From assembly GCA_000310025.1 (NCBI GenBank), contig FN649745.1, positions 873,562-887,472 of the forward strand: 13,911 bases of DNA, in the 5' to 3' direction. The translations under genes and the position numbers were made by a program. This DNA is from Ectocarpus siliculosus (lineage: Eukaryota > Sar > Phaeophyceae > Ectocarpales > Ectocarpaceae). Shown here piece after piece: positions 8,101-13,911 of this stretch (position 1 is its first letter; each line of letters opens with the position of its first letter). The notes beneath the pieces are model-generated. The model was not told the origin of the DNA, did not search any database, and was given only the letters and a program-made list of their open reading frames with translations.

Positions 8101-11100
8101 CTCGCGATTCTTGTTCCCCACCTGTGGGTCCCCGATCATGGCCATGGCAACCGAAAGCTTGCGCTTGTTACCGCCGCTGTAGCCCCCGGCCGGCCTTTCC
8201 GCGTAGCGCGTCAACCCCATCTCCTCGATCTTCTGGTTCACTGCAGCAGACCGCTTGTCCGCCGGGATACCCTGCGTGGTACAGATGAAGTCAACCAGCA
8301 AGGTCATCGACGTCTCAAGTGTTGTTCCCTCGGTGTGAAGGAAGATGACAGCGACAGAAATTGTACCAGCTTTGGCCGGCCTCTCTGTGTACAAGGAACT
8401 GGTACAATCTCGGCTCGGGCGGGCACCGACATTGAAAAGCTAGCAACGTAAAGACTTTTTTGCTGTCCTAGAATCGTTGCGGAGTACGCGGTGGTATCTC
8501 GCGCTAGGGCTGCGAGTCGCACGCTGGTCATGCCGACTAGGGCAGTTCCGCCTGTATTTCTTGCACGTTTCAAACCAGAATAATCGGGCCATCAGACGAT
8601 CAATGTAGCCGATCACTCAACTTTGCGAATGAACTTATTCCAGTCGTAGCGGATGGTACCTTTATCGCGGTTTCAACGACGATTCCACGAACAAGTTACG
8701 TTTCAACGGTTGGCCATGCTACCTTGATCGCCGCGTAGAGAGCGAGGTGCTCCCTGCCCGTGAGCGTCTCGAACAGAGCGTCGAACTGCGGGCAGTACCC
8801 CACAAGGCGGTGGATCTCCTCAGGATTCTTGCCCACGTCAAAGCCACCGAGGAGGGCCGATCCGGTTGTAGGCGGCAGCTCCCCTGCGTTGTTGGTACAA
8901 TATATTTCGCAGTTTGTGATGCTTGACACTTGGTGTGGAGTTGTATGTGGCTTGGTTTGCTTGTTGTTTTTTTTGTATGAAGGATGTTCTACAGCTGCAA
9001 ACGGGTGTGAATCAAACACTCATCCATAGTTGCAACACCGGCCAACCTGAGAGAATCGCGAGAGTGGAGCTCTTCCCCGCCCCGTTGATGCCGAGCAGGC
9101 CGAAGCACTCCCCGCGCGGGATGCCCAGGGACGTGCTCTTCACGGCAACCTTGGCGCCGTTGCTCACAGGGTATACCTTCCGCAGACCGGCAACCTGGAA
9201 GTATCAACAGGAAGAATACAAGCACGTCGTGTTTCAGGCGGACGTGTTGCTGAGGCTTGTTCGATATTGGTCCCGATAGGTCTGGGCATGCTTCCTCCGC
9301 TCTCGACGATAGCTTGGTGGCGCGCTTCCTTTGGTCTTGTGGCGATGCTTCGGGCTCCGAATGCAAGGAGCAACAATCTTACCCTTAACATGTCTGTTGT
9401 GCCCATATCTGGGAACTATCGGTCTTGGTGGGTTATCTGTTCCCACGAGACGCCGGCTGCACGCGACGGTGTGGTCTTTCCTTCCGAAAGCTTGCCAGTA
9501 CACATGCATTGCATGACGGCACGTAGCATCGTTTCTCACCTTGACAACGTCGTTGTCGGCTGCGCCGGCGGCCACCCTGTCCATCTCCGCCCTGACGTCC
9601 TTGTCGATGTTGTCCTCGTCCCCGAGCTGTTTGGGCGTCAGTTTCTTCAGGCTCCTGCCCAGGACCAGCTTGCCATAGATGCCGGAGAGAAAAGAACCGC
9701 CAGCGGAAATCCTTGACCACGTGTGCATGCCATCGTCAATCGGGTTGTCGTCAGGGCGACAAGCCGCACAAGCAAGGGTGGTAAGTCGTATGTGTAGTAG
9801 CCTAAAGAGGTTAAGCGCACAGCCAGCCGCGATAGACGCGCGGAGCGGTGGTGGCTGCAGTAGCAGGGAGGGCGGGTGGTGTCGGGTGATGTTTTTTAAG
9901 GAGGACATTCTTAGCGTTTGGACCGACCTTGCGTTAGTAAGAAACCACGGCAGACTACACGAGTGTGACCGTGAGCTCTCACCTCTCGAAAACTAGCAGC
10001 AGCACGAAGTACACCACGCTGCAGACACCCATGTATATCAGGCTGTTCCCGGCAATAGCGCCGTCCAGCGGCGTGTACTCCGTATTGTTGAAGAAGCTCA
10101 AGATGGGAATAAAACTCATCTTCATCAACCCACTCCCGAGGGCGTACTGCGGGATGAGCCGGGCCAGGGCCGCGATTCCGTCGCCAATGTCCTACGGGCG
10201 TGAACGAACACACAACAAAGTGAAACAAACACCGTGGTGTAGTGCGGACATATAAGAAGTTCAGCCGCCGTGCGTATTATCGTTGCCGCATCCGGTGCAA
10301 CGTTAATAGCAAGAGCAGAAGCGGTTGCTCGTCGCCTCCTCCTTCATCCCTGACTCGTGTGTAGGGTCAAGAGCTTGGAAGATGTTGTGGACTCACTTCT
10401 ACTCAGCAAACTTCAGCGAGAACAAATCTGAATCATGAAGTTTCAGAAGCAGAAGGGAGATTCGAAGAGTTATCGTGTTAACAACCCACCATTTGGGTGG
10501 TACATACAGAACGTGAAGAACTCGCTGCACACATATGGGGGCAGACCAATCAGGACAACTGGCGTGTCGGCAACCGAGCATATTTACTGTATTGTGAGGT
10601 TTCGTTGTCTGTGTAGCGCGCACTTACCGACACCTTGCCGTCGAAGAAAGCCATGATAGACGTCGCGATTGGCAGAATGAGTCCGGTGATCCAATTGTGA
10701 AACAGGAAGGCATTCTGGGCGGTCGAGTAGTTCTTGAACGCGAAGCTCCACAGGTACGTGTAGCACGGCTGTCTCGTTCGTTCGGTTGTTGACGGGGAGG
10801 GGTGTCGGGAAAGGGATTTTGCGCGCGGCAGGTTGAAATCGACTGCCAAGCGGATGAAAGCCTGTGGTGTGCTACCGGTAAATCCACAAGAAGTTCAGGT
10901 TTCGTCGACCAGAAGGGCAACCAGGGGATGGAGGAGGGGGTATACTCATGTGTTGCTGCCTTTAGTTGTTGGGCCGTCGACCACGCATCAATTTTGAGAC
11001 GAAACAACGGTGGTTCCTACCCCACAAAAGACAACCCCTAGCACACGAGCACACACATGAGCGCTCGAAAAGGTGCTGCCATCCTTGACATTAGAACAGA

Positions 11101-13728
11101 AACTTCTCTTTCCCTCCACCAGTTCAGTTTGTTTCTCACCCTCTATCTATACTATCTCCCTGTCGATTGCTTGCGTCCCCCTTGCCATCTAGCGTGTGGT
11201 GGGTGCCAGATTCATAATGTCACATCTCTCCCTCTCAAGACACCCTAAACCTGATGGTCTGTGCTCACTACCTAAGCTCAAACCGAACACGATGCGAACC
11301 CACCATGCTGGTGCCGTACAGCAGGAAGAGCAGGAACGTGGTGGCCCCTGCCTCTCCGGAGATGAGGGTGTCCACGTCAGCAGCGGCTAGAATGATGAGG
11401 GTAAAGGCCATCGGGGGAATGAGCGACACGAAGTCCCACAGGTAGGAGGACAGCCAGTACGCCTCCAGACCCACACCGGACACCACCTTTTGAGGTTTCA
11501 CGAGGAGGGCGAAACATTGAGGGTGTGTTGCCAGTCGCGGTCATATCAAAACCCGCAGTATAGGCTAGTCATGATGACATCCATGCGTTTGTCAAACAAG
11601 ACATTTTGATCGACTCTAGCGATTTCGTTTCCACGTGTCGGACAAAAAGACTTGTAGCACAGGACGTCGAGCGAGCCAGTGCTGTATGCCGAAACATGCA
11701 CGGAGACACAGGCAAGGATACCATTTGAGAGATTAAGGCAACCACAACAGCGCGACATCGATATATATCGACAAAAAATAGCCGCAAAATAAGAAGCAGG
11801 CAGTTGCAGCATGCGGAGCTCCAGCGAGGCACAACAACAACACCACGTCATCGTAACGCCTGCGCGGAGTATCTCACACATCGCATACCGCAGTATGCGA
11901 GTTTAGTATTGGTCTAGGCGTGCATCCGCGATGCAGTACCGATCACCGCGTACACAGCACGCTCCCGTCACGCGAATGCTTTCTTTACCTGCTGGTGCTT
12001 GCACTTGGTCTCCTTCTCGCGGACGATGTAGGCCATCCATGCCGCGGGCACGAAGCTGAAGGCGATAAGTATGTAGAAGGTCACATTGAACGAGTCCACC
12101 CCGGAGTCGATATTGTTCTGGTAACTGGTGCCTGTTGTTACCCGCAAGAGGCGACAAAGGTGATGTGTCTGTCGTTATGTCCACCGCTTCCTCCAACTGC
12201 ACATAAAACAAATCTGCGGGTGCTCAAGCACGCGAAGATATCGGGTTTGTTTTGAGTCTACTGCTACTATGCACGTGACGAGAAGTGCAAACTACCGTAC
12301 GGCATGTCTTTCTGAACCCGTCACACTTGGCTAGCGTCGAAAAAATCTTGAAAAATTTCGAATGAGAATCGCATCAGGACGCTCCGCGCAATCCAACTGC
12401 TTGCAACAAGCTTGTAGCTATGATCGTACTTTGATGAGACACACAGCAGCGATTTCTCCGACATCGTCAGTAGGATACACTCTTAAAGGCACGCGACGCA
12501 GGGAGAGAAAGGTTCCGACCAAGAATAGACTACCATAATGGGTAAATATTTATGTGGATGTGCGACAAGACGACAACTCACGTGGAAATGGGTGCATGGA
12601 AGTGGTGATGCTCAGCGCATTGTTTCCGGCGACAATGCGGAGTATGGCCGAGTTGACCTGGTTCATGTAGAGCGGCACGCTGTGCAGCGCGCTATAATTG
12701 GCCTGTTTCAATGCATAAAAATAAGGTGGGGGGTGAGCTGCAGGTGAAGGTGGCGCACAAAGGAATTTTGCTTATTGCACCACCACCTGGGACCGAGACA
12801 CGCAAGAAGGTGGCGCACGCAACGCTCACAAACGTCTGGAGCTGTTTAAGGCGGCGTAGTTTGTGTGGTGTGATGCGCGTGTACACAAGTCGAATTGGTA
12901 TCGGTGGTGGAGCCGACAGGCCGGCCCGGTGACACTACCAGCTAGCTCGTGGGAGGCAGAGGGATTCCTGCTAGAGGGAGGTGTATGGTGTGTGCGGACA
13001 CGACGACGGCTAGAGTTGAGCGACGCGGCTTATCACGTCTACAGCATAGTGAAACCTATAGATAATTTTCGCGCCCTTGTACTGTCTCCATCCCACGTGT
13101 CACGAATCACCATGATACCCATCTGTAAGAAAAGCTCAACCCGCTACAAAGCGGGTCGTCTGGCTATTCTGGTCACATTTCCCGCCTCGTACCGAGATCT
13201 CCCGCTATACATGCAAGAACGCAAACGCGAAACGCGACGGCTAGAAACGGCGAAGCGCTCCTGCTTCATAGACTGCGGGCGTGCGAATATTTACAAGTGT
13301 TTGCGTTGTATCGCTTGTTTTTGCGTGGTATTCCTATGGGTACATGAATATGTCCCGTTGATCCTACGGTACGGTCCGGCTGCAAACACAGGCTTGGATA
13401 CAATTTGCGGTCGGATACATGGTACAATCAGGTACACATGGTAGGGTGTACGGCGGGGGTATAGGGTATAAATACGCACGCATGCAAGATCGGTCACAAA
13501 CAGATTGCAGCTGCAGCCAAACATGCGAAAAGGCAGTACCATCTCTCCCTCGCGCTCGCGCTCTCTCTCTTCTTCCCTCTCGTTCTTCCTCTCTGCCTCT
13601 CTGCCTCTCTGCCTGCCTCTCACATGTACGGTGTAGTCGTAGGTGCCATCAGATGAGTCAGCCTGCCGGAAACTGGCCGCCCCGTACACGTTGTTGTCGT
13701 AGCTCTGTCCGGCAAGAGCCGTGCTCAT
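5065..13728 (-). CDS. ABC transporter subfamily A (ABCA-type), 3' part, 15 exons, 5' end off the window
   Basis: Membrane ABC transporter of the ABCA family, which typically moves lipids across membranes using ATP. Exons in reading order: 13728-13624, 12702-12582, 12131-11989, 11486-11304, 10768-10628, 10191-9983, 9654-9540, 9194-9047, 8883-8723, 8271-8122, 7836-7715, 7532-7388, 6663-6430, 5999-5874, 5187-5065. All 14 introns are GT-AG and all phases join, giving 741 residues and TAA. Residue numbers here count from the first visible codon. The protein has an extracellular loop end (1-75), about five or six membrane segments (about 90-300), a linker (301-339), Walker [10 protein letters not shown] (374-382), Q-loop Gln421, signature YSGGN (473-477), Walker B aspartate 497 with Glu498, D-loop Asp504, H-loop His532, and C-terminal VFNGFA (722-727). 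All catalytic residues are present, so it looks functional. The loop and TM layout resembles the second half of a full-length ABCA, but a half-size transporter cannot be excluded. The substrate is unknown. Confidence 0.92.
5776..5801. repeat. 13-bp tandem duplication in an intron
   Basis: CTACGAATGAATA occurs twice back to back, inside the last intron of the minus gene. It is a simple local duplication with no coding role. Confidence 0.75.
5874..5999 (-). CDS. ABCA exon 14 visible: regulatory domain
   Basis: 42 codons, phase 0 to 0: [20 protein letters not shown], then [20 protein letters not shown] and VE. It matches the ABCA C-terminal pattern of F-x-G-A-x-x-x-E-x-x-x-x-x-x-x-[FY]-x-[LF]-P followed by L-x-x-x-F. 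Acceptor AATAG, donor GTATAC. The paralogous plus-strand exon is at 855-980. Confidence 0.93.
6000..6429 (-). other. ABCA intron 13 (430 nt)
   Basis: GT-AG intron with donor GTGGCG and acceptor AATAATAG. I see no gene in it on either strand. Confidence 0.8.
6430..6663 (-). CDS. ABCA exon 13 visible: 78-residue C-terminal region exon
   Basis: 78 codons, phase 0 to 0, from [11 protein letters not shown] to VEKKCSK. It is alanine- and glycine-rich in its first half and links the NBD to the C-terminal regulatory domain. It has no clear motif of its own apart from [12 protein letters not shown] near the end. The donor GTGGCG is weak, but the paralogous plus-strand exon at 244-477 has the same length and the same junctions, which supports both boundaries. 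Confidence 0.9.
6664..6882 (+). pseudogene. Protein-like relic on the plus strand inside ABCA intron 12, DUF2828/TROVE-like
   Basis: In the plus frame read at 6721, an open stretch encodes [20 protein letters not shown] followed by [11 protein letters not shown], then an arginine- and glycine-rich part and ...LQHPEL before TAA at 6880-6882. The balanced, helical composition looks like genuine protein. The order (helix, L-x-FYTR, R-G-x-G-G-x-GE, then HPE) recalls the DUF2828 segment with its [DR]-x-R-G-G-K-G-E-R core, from memory only. The G-run at 6823-6833 suggests damage or miscalling at that core. It has no start codon context or neighbouring exon I can recognise, and it is antisense to the intron of the ABCA gene. 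It is most likely a relic of an insertion; a chance open frame remains possible. Confidence 0.35.
6664..7387 (-). other. ABCA intron 12 (724 nt)
   Basis: GT-AG intron, donor GTACAC, acceptor GAGTGCAG, between the NBD core and the C-terminal region. It contains the plus-strand protein-like relic at its 3' end. Otherwise nothing is recognised. Confidence 0.8.
7388..7532 (-). CDS. ABCA exon 12 visible: end of the NBD core
   Basis: One base completing Ser533, then [20 protein letters not shown] and [20 protein letters not shown]. The series M-E-E-x-E-x-L-x-x-R-I-x-I-M-x-x-G-x-x-x-C-x-G-[ST]-x-Q-x-L-K-x-[KR]-[FY]-G-x-G is the hallmark end of an ABCA NBD. It stops at VKAILPE before donor GTACAC. 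Confidence 0.95.
7715..7836 (-). CDS. ABCA exon 11 visible: Walker B, D-loop and H-loop
   Basis: 40 codons plus two bases. [20 protein letters not shown] contains Walker B with Asp497 and the catalytic Glu498, then the D-loop and the ABCA-typical GMDPxxRRxxW. The exon ends MILTTH, giving the H-loop histidine. Acceptor GTCACAG, donor GTATTC. Confidence 0.96.
8122..8271 (-). CDS. ABCA exon 10 visible: ABC signature motif
   Basis: 50 codons, phase 0 to 0. It ends with [20 protein letters not shown] then [13 protein letters not shown] is the ABCA form of the LSGGQ signature, found in nearly every member of the subfamily. Acceptor ACGCAG, donor GTGGGG. Confidence 0.96.
8272..8722 (-). other. ABCA intron 9 (451 nt)
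   Basis: GT-AG intron between the Q-loop exon and the signature exon; the protein reads straight through as AAIK-GIPADKR. I see no gene or missing exon in it. Confidence 0.8.
8723..8883 (-). CDS. ABCA exon 9 visible: Q-loop region of the NBD
   Basis: Two bases completing Gly389, then 53 codons. It includes [14 protein letters not shown], then [20 protein letters not shown], a textbook ABCA Q-loop (Y-C-P-Q-x-D-A-L), then LYAAIK. The next exon begins with G, giving the ABCA continuation IKG. Acceptor AACGCAG, donor GTAGCA. Confidence 0.95.
9047..9194 (-). CDS. ABCA exon 8 visible: NBD start with Walker A
   Basis: 49 codons plus one base, beginning [20 protein letters not shown]. It holds the NBD A-loop region (KVYP) and Walker [16 protein letters not shown], with the invariant lysine at residue 380. 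The usual second position proline of GPNGAGK is isoleucine, and the following residues are SS rather than TT. Acceptor TTCCAG. The donor GTTGGC is weak but required by phase. Confidence 0.93.
9195..9539 (-). other. ABCA intron 7 (345 nt)
   Basis: GT-AG intron between the linker exon (DVVK) and the Walker A exon (VAGLRKVY). It holds no recognised gene. Confidence 0.75.
9540..9654 (-). CDS. ABCA exon 7 visible: linker into the nucleotide-binding domain
   Basis: One base completing Arg301, then 38 codons: [20 protein letters not shown] followed by [10 protein letters not shown] and ending DVVK. The D-x-D-V-x-x-E-x-x-R-V pattern is the usual ABCA linker just before the NBD. The acceptor CTGGGCAG was chosen because it is the nearby AG that keeps phase with the preceding exon. 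Confidence 0.88.
9655..9982 (-). other. ABCA intron 6 (328 nt)
   Basis: GT-AG intron splitting the Arg301 codon (AG/G). A minus-strand open frame continues upstream of the exon, but the protein there ([12 protein letters not shown]...) is not conserved and the phase fit favours splicing at 9654. Confidence 0.7.
9983..10191 (-). CDS. ABCA exon 6 visible: [12 protein letters not shown] segment and last membrane helix
   Basis: 69 codons plus two bases. It contains [15 protein letters not shown], the conserved ABCA R-x-[FI]-P-x-[YF]-x-L-G-x-G-L stretch, and a final helix about [20 protein letters not shown] before the cytosolic linker. Acceptor CCGTAG, donor GTGAGA. Confidence 0.93.
10192..10627 (-). 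other. ABCA intron 5 (436 nt)
   Basis: GT-AG intron, donor GTAAGT, acceptor CCGTAG. Nothing else is recognised. Confidence 0.8.
10628..10768 (-). CDS. ABCA exon 5 visible: membrane helices, [13 protein letters not shown] motif
   Basis: 47 codons, phase 0 to 0. It contains [17 protein letters not shown], matching the ABCA pattern Y-x-x-S-F-x-F-x-x-x-S-x-A-x-x, and a helix around [18 protein letters not shown]. It lies between acceptor GAGACAG and a good donor, GTAAGT. Confidence 0.92.
10769..11303 (-). other. ABCA intron 4 (535 nt)
   Basis: GT-AG intron, donor GTGGGT, acceptor GAGACAG. The plus strand is CT-rich around 11100-11170. No gene is recognised. Confidence 0.8.
11304..11486 (-). CDS. 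ABCA exon 4 visible: two membrane helices
   Basis: 61 codons, phase 0 to 0, beginning [18 protein letters not shown], the ABCA pattern Q-x-x-S-G-x-x-x-x-x-Y-W-x-x-x-x-W-D. Membrane segments cover about [18 protein letters not shown] and [13 protein letters not shown]. Acceptor CAAAAG, donor GTGGGT. Confidence 0.92.
11487..11988 (-). other. ABCA intron 3 (502 nt)
   Basis: GT-AG intron, donor GTAAAG, acceptor CAAAAG. It contains a short ATCGATATATATCGAT-like AT palindrome near 11757-11771. No gene is recognised. Confidence 0.8.
11989..12131 (-). CDS. ABCA exon 3 visible: first membrane helix of the block and intracellular KxKHQQ segment
   Basis: Two bases completing Arg76, then 47 codons. The membrane helix runs roughly from [21 protein letters not shown] and is followed by [11 protein letters not shown], the ABCA pattern R-E-[RK]-x-T-K-x-K-H-x-Q. 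The acceptor is fixed by phase: of three nearby AG dinucleotides only the CAACAG one restores the frame from the previous exon. Donor GTAAAG. Confidence 0.9.
12132..12581 (-). other. ABCA intron 2 (450 nt)
   Basis: GT-AG intron, donor GTGAGT, acceptor CAACAG. It splits the Arg76 codon (C/GC). No gene is recognised. Confidence 0.8.
12582..12702 (-). CDS. ABCA exon 2 visible: conserved loop-to-membrane segment
   Basis: 40 codons plus one base, starting [20 protein letters not shown] and ending MHPFP. The H-S-x-P-L-Y-x-N-x-x-N motif followed by a hydrophobic stretch and H-P-x-P is typical of the ABCA extracellular region just before the main membrane block. Acceptor AACAG, donor GTGAGT. It contributes the first base of a split arginine codon. 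Confidence 0.88.
12703..13623 (-). other. ABCA intron 1 visible (921 nt), longest in the window
   Basis: GT-AG intron between DYTVH and ANYSALHS. A 193-codon plus-strand frame (12863-13444) crosses it, but its translation is rich in Arg, Cys and Tyr without motifs and I do not count it as a gene. The 5' end carries the polypurine tract described separately. Confidence 0.7.
13540..13620. repeat. CT-rich (plus) / GA-rich (minus) simple-sequence tract
   Basis: About 80 bases almost purely pyrimidine on the plus strand, including three TCTGCCTC-type 8-mers near 13592-13615. On the transcribed minus strand it is a purine tract starting within the donor GTGAGAGG of the first visible intron. Confidence 0.85.
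13624..13728 (-). CDS. ABCA exon 1 visible: end of extracellular loop
   Basis: 35 codons, phase 0 to 0, starting [13 protein letters not shown] and ending DYTVH. It follows a pyrimidine-rich stretch ending TTCAG and precedes donor GTGAGA. The ATG directly after the acceptor is probably an internal methionine rather than the start, because ABCA transmembrane domains need a preceding helix and loop that are missing. The pattern (YGA..F then Y-T-V before a helix) fits the end of the large ABCA extracellular domain. This is the weakest exon of the set because it is short and the loop is poorly conserved, but it joins in frame to the next exon. Confidence 0.72.
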
Positions 13729-13911
13729 CTGAACATCGGCGATGCAAAAGAAGGAGCAAAGGGAACACAAGAAGAGTGTGCAATATGCGTCGTGTACCAG
13801 CACTTTGAAAGCCTCGAAAATCAGCAGTGTCGCGTCGGTGTAGTGATGACCTATCTGTCTTATGAGCGCGAAATATAGCCCTGCTTGTCTTGTCATTATT
13901 GGGCACTATTA
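13729..13911 (-). other. 3' end of an upstream ABCA intron, cut by the window edge
   Basis: Minus-strand sequence leading to the acceptor GATGTTCAG at 13729, with a pyrimidine-rich run (CTTCTTGTGTTCCCTTTGCT) about 20-45 bases before it. The upstream exons, which would encode the N-terminal membrane domain, are outside the window. Confidence 0.6.

Noticed and set aside
7664-8182. Plus-strand open frame of 172 codons
   Set aside because: It is the antisense shadow of the Walker B and signature exons of the ABCA gene.
9234-9908. Minus-strand continuous frame of 224 codons
   Set aside because: It includes the linker exon 9654-9540 but runs through intron on both sides; flanking translation is not conserved and a phase-consistent splice model explains the exon.
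12863-13444. Plus-strand open frame of 193 codons
   Set aside because: It lies antisense within an intron of the ABCA gene, has no motif and unusual residue composition (many Arg, Cys, Tyr).
13460-13475. TATA-like box (GGTATAAATA) on the plus strand
   Set aside because: It lies inside an intron of the minus-strand gene with no credible plus-strand gene after it.
13291-13896. Minus-strand continuous frame of 201 codons at the right edge
   Set aside because: Only the 35-codon part 13728-13624 looks like ABCA; the rest is low-complexity Glu/Arg from the purine tract and is better explained as intron on both sides.

Overview
The window looks like intron-rich nuclear DNA from a eukaryote. Every gene I can support has many short exons (105-234 nt) separated by long GT-AG introns (163-921 nt) with variable donor sequences, and base composition is moderately GC-rich. 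Long introns, moderate GC and an ABCA-type transporter together suggest a stramenopile, most likely a brown alga. That assignment is inference. I see no rRNA, tRNA, CRISPR, operon or prokaryotic signal.

Main content: the minus strand, read from 13728 down to 5065, carries the 3' two-thirds or so of an ABC transporter of subfamily A (ABCA). I rebuilt 15 exons whose phases join without a break into 741 codons plus a TAA stop. In order they give the end of an extracellular loop, about five or six membrane segments, a complete nucleotide-binding domain (Walker A, Q-loop, YSGGN signature, Walker B, H-loop) and an ABCA C-terminal regulatory region ending in a VFNGFA motif. The 5' part of the gene lies beyond the right edge.

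At the left edge, on the plus strand, are the last three exons (244-477, 855-980, 1701-1823) of a second ABCA gene. They have exactly the same lengths and junctions as the last three exons of the minus-strand gene and encode about 91% identical protein (145 of 160 residues). The two genes are convergent (tail to tail) and separated by 3.24 kb in which I find no convincing gene. Their exons are near-identical, while their introns and 3' flanks show no obvious similarity by eye. Divergence is also patchy within the exons, which suggests exon-limited homogenisation such as gene conversion.

Smaller items: a plus-strand protein-like fragment inside the largest C-terminal intron of the minus gene resembles a DUF2828/TROVE-type segment and is probably a gene relic. 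A polypurine simple-sequence tract lies directly against one splice donor. The first ~220 bases look like low-quality sequence at a contig edge. I did not find an undescribed multi-gene system here. The main points of interest are the inverted paralogue pair and its mosaic divergence.
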